A DNA stretch of 12,995 nucleotides. Origin: HK-STAS-PATE-2 sp035906575 (lineage in GTDB: Bacteria > Patescibacteriota > Patescibacteriia > 2-12-FULL-60-25). Positions 7,077 through 12,995 of the stretch are shown here, piece after piece. The stretch lies in assembly GCA_035906575.1 (NCBI GenBank), contig JAMIEW010000081.1:1-12995 (forward strand), read 5' to 3'. The translations under genes and the position numbers were made by a program. The notes beneath the pieces are model-generated. The model saw only the letters and a list, made by a program, of their open reading frames with translations. It made no database searches and had not been told where the DNA came from. Position 1 is the first letter of the stretch. Each line of letters begins with the position of its first letter.

Positions 7077-7085
7077 TGATATAAT
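7077..7085 (+). promoter_or_regulatory. Extended -10 promoter for the small basic protein
   Basis: TGATATAAT is an extended -10 element. Initiation is expected near 7092, which is inside the 5' arm of the terminator hairpin at 7087-7112. A TTGACA at 7050 is 24 bases upstream, too far to be a standard -35. Confidence 0.5.
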
Positions 7086-7086
7086 T

Positions 7087-7119
7087 AAGGTGGTGAGAAT
7101 CTAATCCACCTTGTTTTTT
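7087..7119 (+). terminator. Terminator of the orphan membrane gene
   Basis: AAGGTGG (7087-7093) and CCACCTT (7106-7112) form a 7-bp stem with a 12-base loop, followed by GTTTTTT. Transcripts coming from upstream contain the full hairpin. Transcripts started from the TATAAT at 7080-7085 would lack most of the 5' arm and could pass. Confidence 0.7.
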
Positions 7120-7122
7120 CGA

Positions 7123-7251
7123 ATGAAAAGCAGAAAAACGAGCGCAGGCGTTGCAAAGACGGCTTCCAAAATCTTGAGAAGTCCCGCCAGCAAGCCAGTT
7201 AAGAAAGTTGCGGCAAGCGCGCTTTCCCAACGTGCGCCAAAACGAAAGTAA
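7123..7251 (+). CDS. 42-residue highly basic protein, possibly nucleic-acid binding
   Basis: This short frame encodes MKSRKTSAGVAKTASKIL followed by RSPASKPVKKVAASALSQ and RAPKRK. Nine Lys and four Arg occur in 42 residues with no Asp or Glu. Ala, Ser and Lys dominate, giving a histone H1-tail-like composition. The blocks VAKTASKILRS and VAASALSQR recall short Ala/Lys/Ser-rich hypothetical proteins that I have seen in many bacteria, but I cannot name a family. It has its own extended -10 promoter, a short leader with a T-run, and a terminator directly after the stop, which supports a real gene. Binding to DNA or RNA is an inference from charge. An alternative is a non-coding small RNA of about 180 bases ending at the terminator. 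Confidence 0.62.
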   Translation: MKSRKTSAGVAKTASKILRSPASKPVKKVAASALSQRAPKRK

Positions 7252-7252
7252 A

Positions 7253-7285
7253 CAAAATCCCCGCGCGAGCGGGGAATTGTTTTTG
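7253..7285. terminator. Bidirectional terminator between the small basic gene and the helicase
   Basis: CCCCGC and GCGGGG around GCGA, with AAAAT on the left and AATTGTTTTTG on the right. It serves the small basic gene on the plus strand and the convergent helicase on the minus strand. Confidence 0.88.
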
Positions 7286-7290
7286 TTCGA

Positions 7291-8883
7291 TTAACCGTGG
7301 ATTTTTACACGGCCGCCGGTGATGATCACTGGTGGAACATCGGATGAACCGGACGAAGAACGGTTGGTGTAGGCACTACGTTCTTTTTTTGCGTAGGCTG
7401 GTTTGCTGCCGTAGGCAGGCTTTGAGCCGTAAGCAGGTTTAGCGCCATAGGCTGGTTTGCGGTCGCCGTATGCAGGGCGGTCGCCGCCGTATGAAGGCTT
7501 GCGGTCGCCGTAGGATGGGCGTTCAGAGCGTGCGCCGTAAGAATCCGAGCGAGGGGCGCCGTACGATGAGGTGCGGGGCTGGCCATAGGCACGTCGATCG
7601 CGATCGACCGTGCCATAGCTTGAGGAGCTCTTGCCGTATGAACGAGCTTGTTCGCGGGCGCGACCATAGGTTGCGCGGCCGCCGAGATCGCGTCCATACA
7701 CAGAACGCGTATCACCGAGTTCTTCATTGGTCACCGCTTGGCGGTGAGCAGGAAGGTCGATTGGCAATCTGGTGCGAGGAATCTCTTTACGGATGATGCG
7801 CTCAATCGATTTGATATCGCGAATCTGGTCAGGCGTTGCAAATGAAACCGCTTTACCCTCGTGACCTGCACGGCCCGTACGACCGATGCGGTGAACGTAA
7901 TCATCTGGATTGTCCGGAAGATCAAAGTTCAACACGAGACCAATCTCTTTGACGTCAATACCGCGGGCAGCGATATCGGTTGCAACGAGAATGCGGTACT
8001 TGCCACTCTTGAAACCCGCGAGGGCTTCTTTACGCTGGTTAAGCGAACGGTCGGAGTGGATTTCAGCGGCGGTGTGACCCATGCGCTGAATTTGAAAAGC
8101 GATCTTGTGAGCACCATGCTTGGTGCGTGAAAAGATCAGCACGGTTTCTTTGACGTCGGTCAAATATTTTTCAAGAAGACGGATTTTGTCCTGACGAGGC
8201 ACCAAGACAATTTCTTGGGCGACGCGAGAACTTGCGGTACCTGCAGCAGCGACTTCGATGCGTGTAGGTTGCTCCATGTACTTGTTCGCGATGCCGATGA
8301 TTTCTGGCGGCATGGTTGCCGAGAAAAGCATGGTCTGGCGTTCAGCAGGGACGGTGGTGAGCACACGTTTGATCTGTGGTTCAAAACCCATATCAAGCAT
8401 GCGATCCGCTTCGTCGAGCACGAGCACCTTAACGTTGTCGAGCTTTACCGTGTGCTGATCAAGGTGATCAATCAAGCGGCCTGGCGTTGCAACAATGATG
8501 TGCGGGTTGCGGCGAATGGAGTCGAGTTGAGGGCGCATGGACTGGCCACCAATCAATACCGTGGTGCGAAGGCCAATATGCTTGGCGATCTTTTGAAGTT
8601 CTTCTTCAACCTGCAAAGCAAGTTCGCGAGTTGGGAGGATAATCAAACCGCGGCCTTTGTTCTTCGAGATGCTTTGAATCATCGGAATCGCAAAAGCGAG
8701 CGTTTTACCGGTACCCGTTTGGGCGATACCGATCATGTCTTTACCTTCGAGGGCGACCGGGATGGCCTTGGCCTGGATAGGTGTTGGGGTAACTAAGCCG
8801 CGGGCCGTAAGGGCCTCGAGCAACTTAGGCGCGATACCGAGCTCACTAAAAGCTGGTACTGCCATTGGTTCTGGCGTATTCAT
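7291..8883 (-). CDS. DEAD-box RNA helicase (RhlE-like) with Tyr-Gly repeat tail
   Basis: ATP-dependent RNA helicase expected to act in RNA turnover, ribosome assembly or cold adaptation. All core motifs are present in the 530-residue protein: Q motif FSELGIAP...TPIQ (12-37), AQTGTGKT (54-61), PTRELALQ (84-91), TPGRL (133-137), DEAD (157-160), SAT (188-190), ATDIAARGID (301-310) and HRIGRTGRAG (331-340). The core ends near 380. The rest is a disordered tail with thirteen Tyr-Gly pairs between 396 and 492, mixed with Arg, Lys, Ser and Pro and ending in near-tandem KPAYGS units. The closing segment VPPVIITGGRVKIHG is non-repetitive. The ATG at 8883 is chosen over a TTG at 8922 because the latter lies inside a leader hairpin. 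It has its own promoter, a long leader, and a shared terminator. Confidence 0.95.
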   Translation of the reverse strand: MNTPEPMAVPAFSELGIAPKLLEALTARGLVTPTPIQAKAIPVALEGKDMIGIAQTGTGKTLAFAIPMIQSISKNKGRGLIILPTRELALQVEEELQKIAKHIGLRTTVLIGGQSMRPQLDSIRRNPHIIVATPGRLIDHLDQHTVKLDNVKVLVLDEADRMLDMGFEPQIKRVLTTVPAERQTMLFSATMPPEIIGIANKYMEQPTRIEVAAAGTASSRVAQEIVLVPRQDKIRLLEKYLTDVKETVLIFSRTKHGAHKIAFQIQRMGHTAAEIHSDRSLNQRKEALAGFKSGKYRILVATDIAARGIDVKEIGLVLNFDLPDNPDDYVHRIGRTGRAGHEGKAVSFATPDQIRDIKSIERIIRKEIPRTRLPIDLPAHRQAVTNEELGDTRSVYGRDLGGRATYGRAREQARSYGKSSSSYGTVDRDRRAYGQPRTSSYGAPRSDSYGARSERPSYGDRKPSYGGDRPAYGDRKPAYGAKPAYGSKPAYGSKPAYAKKERSAYTNRSSSGSSDVPPVIITGGRVKIHG

Positions 8884-8890
8884 AAAGAAA

Positions 8891-8940
8891 CGAGTTGAGT
8901 TCTGCCTTAATAAGAATCTCAAACACAGGCAGGTGACTCG
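8891..8940 (-). promoter_or_regulatory. Stem-loop in the helicase mRNA leader
   Basis: On the minus strand CGAGT...CTGCCT and AGGCAG...ACTCG form a two-part stem around a loop of about 20 bases, ending eight bases before the ATG. With initiation near 8994 the leader is about 110 bases. Long structured leaders are known to regulate some DEAD-box helicase genes (autoregulation or cold response). Whether that applies here is an inference. Confidence 0.45.
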
Positions 8941-9000
8941 ATTTCCTTAGTGGACAAGCGGGATACGCAAAGGTTCGAGCCAATGATTTGAGAGAGCAAG

Positions 9001-9029
9001 ACAGTACCATAAAATATTAAAAAAGTCAA
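9001..9029 (-). promoter_or_regulatory. Promoter of the helicase gene
   Basis: On the minus strand: TTGACT (9029-9024), a 17-base T-rich spacer, TACTGT (9006-9001). Expected start is near 8994. It is the best sigma-70-type match in the intergenic region 8884-9181, which holds no gene. Confidence 0.75.
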
Positions 9030-9040
9030 CAGGGGCTTTC

Positions 9041-9174
9041 TCCGCCTGCGCTGCGCTTGGCACCTCTTTCACTTCGTGAAAAAGGGGATATGGATTTACA
9101 ATACAATATTGACTTAAATCCTTCATTCCCTGTCCACGAAGTGGAAAGGGACACCCAAGCAAAGCGAAGGGAGG
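9041..9174. repeat. 134-base imperfect inverted-repeat element
   Basis: The left arm (9041-9087) and right arm (9127-9174) are inverted copies with some mismatches. Both contain GCTTGG, then CC(C/T)TTTC and CACTTCGTG, read inward. Each arm also holds its own small hairpin (TTTCAC/GTGAAA on the left, TCCAC/GTGGA on the right). The AT-rich centre has GGATTT (9092-9097) and AAATCC (9116-9121), so the whole element can fold as one long hairpin or cruciform. It codes for nothing convincing. It lies eight bases after the peptidase stop and ahead of the helicase promoter, and may act as the peptidase terminator. The form is that of a miniature non-autonomous repeat. Confidence 0.65.
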
Positions 9175-9181
9175 GTAAAGT

Positions 9182-11131
9182 TCAGAGTCCCAGGTACTTC
9201 TTATACGCCTCATTATTCGGCTTTCTGCCCAAAAAGCGCTCAACCAAGGCATAGCCGTCGGCGCTGTCGCCTTGGGAGAGGATGGCTTCGCGGTAGGCGG
9301 CGCCGGTGGCGGGGTTCATGAGGCCTTCAGTGAAGAAGCGACTTGCCACGTCGTGGGCGATGGCTAGGGCCCATTGGTAGCCATAGTAGGCGGCATCGTA
9401 GCCGTTGAGGTGGCCAAAGCTGGCTTCGGGGTGGGTGCCGACTGGGCGGTTCAAAGGCATGAACTGTGGATAAAGCTCATCAAAGACTTTTGTCGTGTCT
9501 TCGACGGTTTGGGCGGTGTGATAAGTGAAGTCGAGGGTCGCGTAGAAGAGTTGGCGCTCGGTGGCTATGGCTTCACCAAAGGTGCGTGAGGCGGTTAAGG
9601 CGTCAAATAGCTCTTGGGGGATGGTCTCACCAGTGAGGTGATGCTTGGCAAAGCGATCAAGCACGACACGATCCCAGGCCCAGTTTTCAAAAAGCTGCGA
9701 AGGCACTTCGACAAAATCCCATGCAACGCTTGTGCCGCTTTGGCTCGCGAGTTCGGTTTGGCCGAAGATGCGATGCATCGCATGACCCATTTCATGAAAG
9801 AACGTTTCAACATCGCGATGCGTGAGAAGAGCGGGGGATCCGTCTTTTGATTGCGGAAAGTTGCACACCAGTGAACACATCGGCAGAATGCTCACGTCAC
9901 CACGCTTCATGCTGGCGCGCATCCCAAAGACGGCCATGTGTTTGTATTTATCTGGACGTGGATAGAGATCGAGATGAAGGGTGCCGATCACGTTGTTTTT
10001 ATCGAGGACGTTATAGGTCTCAATGTCTGGATGTGCACCTTGTTTTGGTTGTTCTTCAAAACGGATGCCATAGAGATCTTCAATGACACGCAAGATTCCG
10101 TGCTTCACGGCATTCACTTCAAAATACTGACTCAAGATTTGGCCATCGAGTTTGAAACGTTCTTGCGTGGCTTGTTCGAGCAGATAAGACGTGTCACTCG
10201 CGCGCAGCTCGTCGCCATGCGGCAGGTTCAAGCGTTTAGCGGTTTCACTTAAGATCGCGAGCTCTTTATTGCGCGGTTCGATGAGTCCGTGATGGAGGTC
10301 TTTCAAAAACGCTTCGACGGTTTGGGCGTTTTTTGCCATGCGCGGTTCGAGTACAAAGTCTGCCCAGGTCGAATGACCAAGAAGTGCGGCTTTTTGGCGG
10401 CGCAATTCGATCATTTCTTTTAGTAACGGAAGATTGGCGAGACTGCGATTAGCGTTTACTTTGTAGAGTTCGAGTGCAGCGTCACGATCTTTGACGTCAC
10501 GCATAAATGGCACCGTGTCTGGATAGTCGGTGGTGATGGTCACGAGGCCGTCAGCATCTGGTTGATGTTGGGCGATGTACTGTTCTGAAAGTCCGGCGAG
10601 TTGCTCTGCTTTGATCTTGATCGAAAGCGTCTCGGCGAGATTCTTATCGAACTCTTGTCCGAGGTCGGTGAGTTTTTTGTTGAGTTCTTTCAGGGTGGTT
10701 TGGTCTTTATCAGAGAGCGCGAGACCATTGCGGCGATATTCATTCAACGTCTCACGCATAAAGCGCAAACGCGCAGCGTCAGATTCGGTGTGTTGTTTTT
10801 CAAAGTGTTCGAGGACGTGAAAAACATCTTTGTCTAAAAAGAGGTCCGTAGCAAAGGCGCTGATTTTTGGATCGGATTCATCGGCGGCATCACGCACGGC
10901 TTTATCTGGATGCGTTGCTCCCATGAGTTGCGGGATAGATCCGGACGCGCTGAGAAAAAAGGAGAGTTCGTCAAAAGCGCCAAACGTCTCATCCCAAGTG
11001 AGCGCAGGTTTGTCTTTGAGTGAGGCGATGGTTTTTTGGTAGGTTTTGGCTTGTTCAAGATGGCGGTCAGAAAACGCACGCACACCTTCGGCGGTGAGAC
11101 AGGCTTCGAGAGGATGGGATTCGATCATCAT
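9182..11131 (-). CDS. M3-family zinc oligopeptidase (oligopeptidase A / Dcp-like)
   Basis: Cytoplasmic metallopeptidase that cleaves short peptides left by the main proteases. It has 649 residues, close to the usual length for M3 enzymes such as PrlC and Dcp. The zinc site is HEMGH (446-450) with the third ligand E475, 29 residues after the first His, in the family motif FVEVPSQLFENW. The C-terminal substrate-binding block is FGHLNGYDAAYYGYQWA (572-588). A long helical N-terminal half forms the channel cover in this family. No signal peptide is seen. The gene starts with two ATGs, the first at 11131, and stops with TGA. It begins six bases after the upstream membrane-protein gene, so the two are an operon. 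No conventional terminator follows. The inverted-repeat element at 9041-9174 sits there instead. Confidence 0.95.
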   Translation of the reverse strand: MMIESHPLEACLTAEGVRAFSDRHLEQAKTYQKTIASLKDKPALTWDETFGAFDELSFFLSASGSIPQLMGATHPDKAVRDAADESDPKISAFATDLFLDKDVFHVLEHFEKQHTESDAARLRFMRETLNEYRRNGLALSDKDQTTLKELNKKLTDLGQEFDKNLAETLSIKIKAEQLAGLSEQYIAQHQPDADGLVTITTDYPDTVPFMRDVKDRDAALELYKVNANRSLANLPLLKEMIELRRQKAALLGHSTWADFVLEPRMAKNAQTVEAFLKDLHHGLIEPRNKELAILSETAKRLNLPHGDELRASDTSYLLEQATQERFKLDGQILSQYFEVNAVKHGILRVIEDLYGIRFEEQPKQGAHPDIETYNVLDKNNVIGTLHLDLYPRPDKYKHMAVFGMRASMKRGDVSILPMCSLVCNFPQSKDGSPALLTHRDVETFFHEMGHAMHRIFGQTELASQSGTSVAWDFVEVPSQLFENWAWDRVVLDRFAKHHLTGETIPQELFDALTASRTFGEAIATERQLFYATLDFTYHTAQTVEDTTKVFDELYPQFMPLNRPVGTHPEASFGHLNGYDAAYYGYQWALAIAHDVASRFFTEGLMNPATGAAYREAILSQGDSADGYALVERFLGRKPNNEAYKKYLGL

Positions 11132-11137
11132 AGACGG

Positions 11138-11581
11138 TTATTTCAAATCATCTTTGGAGATATCCATGGACCACGATTTTGACCAGCCAGCTTTGCCGGT
11201 TTTTTCTTGGTAGCGATAGAGGATAATGGTCACAACGAGGACAAAGAGACCTAAACCAGAGAATAAGAGTCCGAGCCAGAAGTCGGTTTTATAGACGAAG
11301 GGAAAAACAAAAATTGAAGGGATAGCAAAACTGAGAGCGCCCAAGAGTCCACCAACGTTACTGATATGCTGATCAGAAGCGCCGAGCTTGTCCATGATGA
11401 GCAAAGTCGCACCGATGCCAAAAAAGACAAAGGCAAGAAAACCGAGGGCGGCCATAGCGAGCCATTCAGCACGGACAAGATAGGCTCCGATACCGAGACC
11501 AAGTCCAACCAAGCTAAAAATAATGCCGACAAAAAGGTTTTTTGCGCGACCCTGAAAGGTATAAGACCAGCTTAGATTCAT
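11138..11581 (-). CDS. Unknown four-span membrane protein, cotranscribed with the M3 peptidase
   Basis: I do not recognise the family. From the ATG at 11581 the protein has 147 residues and four hydrophobic segments, at about 15-35, 40-63, 77-96 and 101-122. A positively charged N-terminus (GRAKN) and a hydrophilic C-terminal tail with Lys, Trp and Asp (KAGWSKSWSMDISKDDLK) suggest both ends are cytoplasmic. A longer frame reaches 11620, but the -10 element at 11591-11596 rules out the extra residues. The six-base gap to the peptidase shows a shared transcript, which need not mean a shared function. The transcript is divergent from the sigma factor gene. Confidence 0.7.
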   Translation of the reverse strand: MNLSWSYTFQGRAKNLFVGIIFSLVGLGLGIGAYLVRAEWLAMAALGFLAFVFFGIGATLLIMDKLGASDQHISNVGGLLGALSFAIPSIFVFPFVYKTDFWLGLLFSGLGLFVLVVTIILYRYQEKTGKAGWSKSWSMDISKDDLK

Positions 11582-11590
11582 ATGATAAAT

Positions 11591-11599
11591 ACAATAGCA
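11591..11599 (-). promoter_or_regulatory. Extended -10 promoter of the membrane protein-peptidase operon
   Basis: On the minus strand TGCTATTGT ends nine bases before the ATG at 11581, putting initiation about three bases from the start codon. No clear -35 is seen, as expected for an extended -10 promoter. Confidence 0.5.
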
Positions 11600-11613
11600 C
11601 AAGAAACCCTCTG

Positions 11614-11631
11614 CCCCCACGCTTGTGGGGG
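11614..11631. other. GC-rich hairpin between divergent transcription units
   Basis: CCCCCAC and GTGGGGG form a perfect 7-bp stem with loop GCTT. No proper U-tract follows on either strand, so a terminator role is doubtful. It lies where the -35 region of the minus-strand operon would be. A further small dyad TGAGA-GGA-TCTCA is at 11652-11664, upstream of the sigma factor gene. An operator role for it is only a guess. Confidence 0.4.
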
Positions 11632-11725
11632 TTCAGACGCAGGGGGTACGATGAGAGGATCTCAAGATGTATTTACTACTAGAATATTATTCGCTGGTGG
11701 ACGTAATACGTTTTAAGTCGTGACC

Positions 11726-12292
11726 ATGCTTTTAGACGCCATGACGGATGAGCAGCTCGTTCTTCAAACCTTGCAGCGCAAGGAGGCTTTTGGCGTGCTC
11801 GTTAGGCGGTATGATGAAAAGCTCATGCGCTATATTCGGCGCTTGGGCGTTTTTCGCCGTGAAGATGCTGAGGATGTGCTTCAAAATACCTTTATTAAAG
11901 CCTATCGTAACTTGAATGGCTTTGATTCGGGGTTGAAATTTTCATCATGGATTTATCGTATTACGCATAACGAAGCCATGAGTTTTTTTCGTTCACGCAA
12001 AGCCCGGCCTGAAGGGTCTTTAGTGGGTGATAGTGAAGAGATGCTCGAGATCTTGCCTTCGGTGCTTGATATCGAAGAAGAGGCGGGCAAGTCGATCGAC
12101 GGTGCCGTGATGCGAGATGCGCTCTATGCCCTGGACCCTAAATATCGCGATGTGCTGGTGCTTCGTTATTTTGAAGAGCGCGAGTATGCCGAGATCTCTG
12201 ATATTTTGCAGGTACCGGTGAGTACGGTCGGCACCCTTATCAGTCGCGCAAAGAAAAAGCTCAAAGAACGTTTTAACCATGATCCACGCTAA
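11726..12292 (+). CDS. ECF-type sigma-70 family RNA polymerase sigma factor
   Basis: Group 4 sigma factors direct RNA polymerase to a small stress or envelope regulon and are normally held by a membrane anti-sigma factor. The 188-residue protein has region 2 at about 22-91 (EDAEDVLQNTFIKAYRNL, then FSSWIYRITHNEAMSFFRSRK) and region 4 at about 133-183 (ALDPKYRDVLVLRYFEE, then the helix-turn-helix EISDILQVPVSTVGTLISRAKKKL). An acidic linker joins them, and regions 1 and 3 are absent, as in ECF factors. The ATG at 11726 is used. A GTG at 11720 and an ATG at 11741 are alternatives, and no Shine-Dalgarno helps decide. No GGAAC-type autoregulated -35 box was found upstream. The following gene starts two bases after the stop, in the usual anti-sigma position. 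Confidence 0.93.
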   Translation: MLLDAMTDEQLVLQTLQRKEAFGVLVRRYDEKLMRYIRRLGVFRREDAEDVLQNTFIKAYRNLNGFDSGLKFSSWIYRITHNEAMSFFRSRKARPEGSLVGDSEEMLEILPSVLDIEEEAGKSIDGAVMRDALYALDPKYRDVLVLRYFEEREYAEISDILQVPVSTVGTLISRAKKKLKERFNHDPR

Positions 12293-12294
12293 GT

Positions 12295-12995
12295 ATGAAC
12301 TCTAACCACCAATCTCTCAACGAACGAGACGAGGTCGCCAACAAGGTGATCGATCTTATCGAGCAAGAGCATGTGACTCCGCGTCCGCGCTGGCAGTTTG
12401 CGTTAAAAGAGCGCGCGCTCTGGTCAGCGGCGGTATTGGCGCTTGTTTTAGCGGCAGCGGCATCGGGAGTGATGGTGTTTTCGGTGGTGAATTCGGGATT
12501 TGAATGGCATCGCGTGACACATCCAGGGTTATTGCCATTTATATTAGACGCGTTGCCGCTATTTTGGCTTGCGATTTTTATCGCCGCGTTGTTTGTGGCT
12601 TATGAAAACGTCCGCCATACCGGCAAGGGGTATCGTTATTCGTTTGTTTTATTGATTGTGGGTGGTTCAGTGATTGCTTTAGCGGGTGGTGCGGCGGTTT
12701 ACGGCACGGGGCTTGGCTCTGAGGTGGACCATCGTCTTGGATCACGCATCCCTTTGCATAAACCAACCATCGAACAACAAAAAGCGTTATGGAACCAACC
12801 AGAGCAGGGATTGCTCGCTGGTGAAATCATCGAGATTAGCAAAGATTTTTCTTTGGTGACGATTAAGGCCTTTGATGGCGCGACGTGGCGCGTGAATGGC
12901 GAAGATCTGCGCATCCGTGATTGCCAAGCGCTTATTCAATCAAAAGAGATTCGTTTTGTTGGGTTGCCAGTGAAGCGTACCGAGGCAAATGGCGA
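12295..12995 (+). CDS. Three-span membrane protein, candidate anti-sigma factor (3' end outside window)
   Basis: The frame is open to the window end (233 residues seen). A charged cytoplasmic N-terminus of about 40 residues (LNERDEVANKVIDLIEQEHV, then TPRPRWQFALKERALW) leads into spans at about 42-66, 79-104 and 115-138. An extracytoplasmic domain follows, with a beta-rich stretch GEIIEISKDFSLVTIKAFDG (176-195) that could be a small barrel. It lacks the HxxxCxxC zinc motif of ZAS-type anti-sigma factors. I recall similar proteins with PRPRW, an LPxFWL span and NxRHTxxGYRY next to sigma genes in other Patescibacteria, but I cannot verify this here. The two-base gap to the sigma gene implies coupling. 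The role as anti-sigma or sensor is an inference from position and topology. Confidence 0.75.
   Translation, partial: MNSNHQSLNERDEVANKVIDLIEQEHVTPRPRWQFALKERALWSAAVLALVLAAAASGVMVFSVVNSGFEWHRVTHPGLLPFILDALPLFWLAIFIAALFVAYENVRHTGKGYRYSFVLLIVGGSVIALAGGAAVYGTGLGSEVDHRLGSRIPLHKPTIEQQKALWNQPEQGLLAGEIIEISKDFSLVTIKAFDGATWRVNGEDLRIRDCQALIQSKEIRFVGLPVKRTEANG

Noticed and set aside
8215..8796. 193-residue plus-strand frame
   Set aside because: It is antisense to the conserved helicase core, whose motifs are all intact on the minus strand.

Overview
The window comes from a bacterium that looks like a member of the Candidate Phyla Radiation (Patescibacteria), most likely a Parcubacteria-type lineage. 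The evidence is the 16S rRNA gene. It is complete (about 1.5 kb) and carries divergent but base-paired signature positions of a kind I associate with that group, including GAATAGACGG in the 920 region and GTACTCACCG in the 1390 region. The genetic code is standard: a UGA-reading release factor (RF2) is encoded, and the M3 peptidase gene ends in TGA. No gene in the window has a Shine-Dalgarno sequence, although the 16S tail keeps its anti-SD.

Layout, left to right. (1) 1-1665, plus strand: 3' part of prfB (RF2), then rsmA/ksgA two bases later, closed by a terminator. (2) 1714-3563: a stand-alone 16S rRNA gene with its own promoter, a leader hairpin and two terminators. No 23S, 5S or spacer tRNA follows it in this window. 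A palindromic repeat sits just downstream. (3) 3667-5494: a ZIP-family metal transporter, tRNA-Val(GAC) on the minus strand, a small anchored protein with a Lys-rich N-terminus, Cys/His cluster, one membrane span and a coiled coil, a GC-rich hairpin cluster with a G-quadruplex motif, and tRNA-Gln(CTG). (4) 5502-7251: small genes on the plus strand. These are a DoxX-like membrane protein, a small zinc-ribbon protein, two AT-rich orphans with foreign-looking arginine codon use, and a 42-residue very basic protein with no acidic residues that the ORF list misses. (5) 7253-11581, minus strand: a DEAD-box RNA helicase with a Tyr-Gly repeat tail, a 134-base inverted-repeat element, an M3 zinc peptidase, and a four-span membrane protein upstream of the peptidase. 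(6) 11726-12995, plus strand: an ECF-type sigma factor and, two bases later, the start of a three-span membrane protein that runs off the window and is a candidate anti-sigma factor.

How the genes fit together: the left half is translation machinery (termination factor, 16S methyltransferase, its 16S substrate, two tRNAs). The right half is RNA remodelling, peptide turnover and a likely envelope-sensing sigma pair. Several promoters lie so close to the start codon that the mRNAs should be leaderless or nearly so, which agrees with the lack of Shine-Dalgarno sites. The least understood parts are the sigma factor's membrane partner, the small basic protein with a promoter embedded in a terminator, the orphan pair at 6113-7025, and the intergenic inverted-repeat elements. 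I see no CRISPR array, transposase, integrase or defence cluster.
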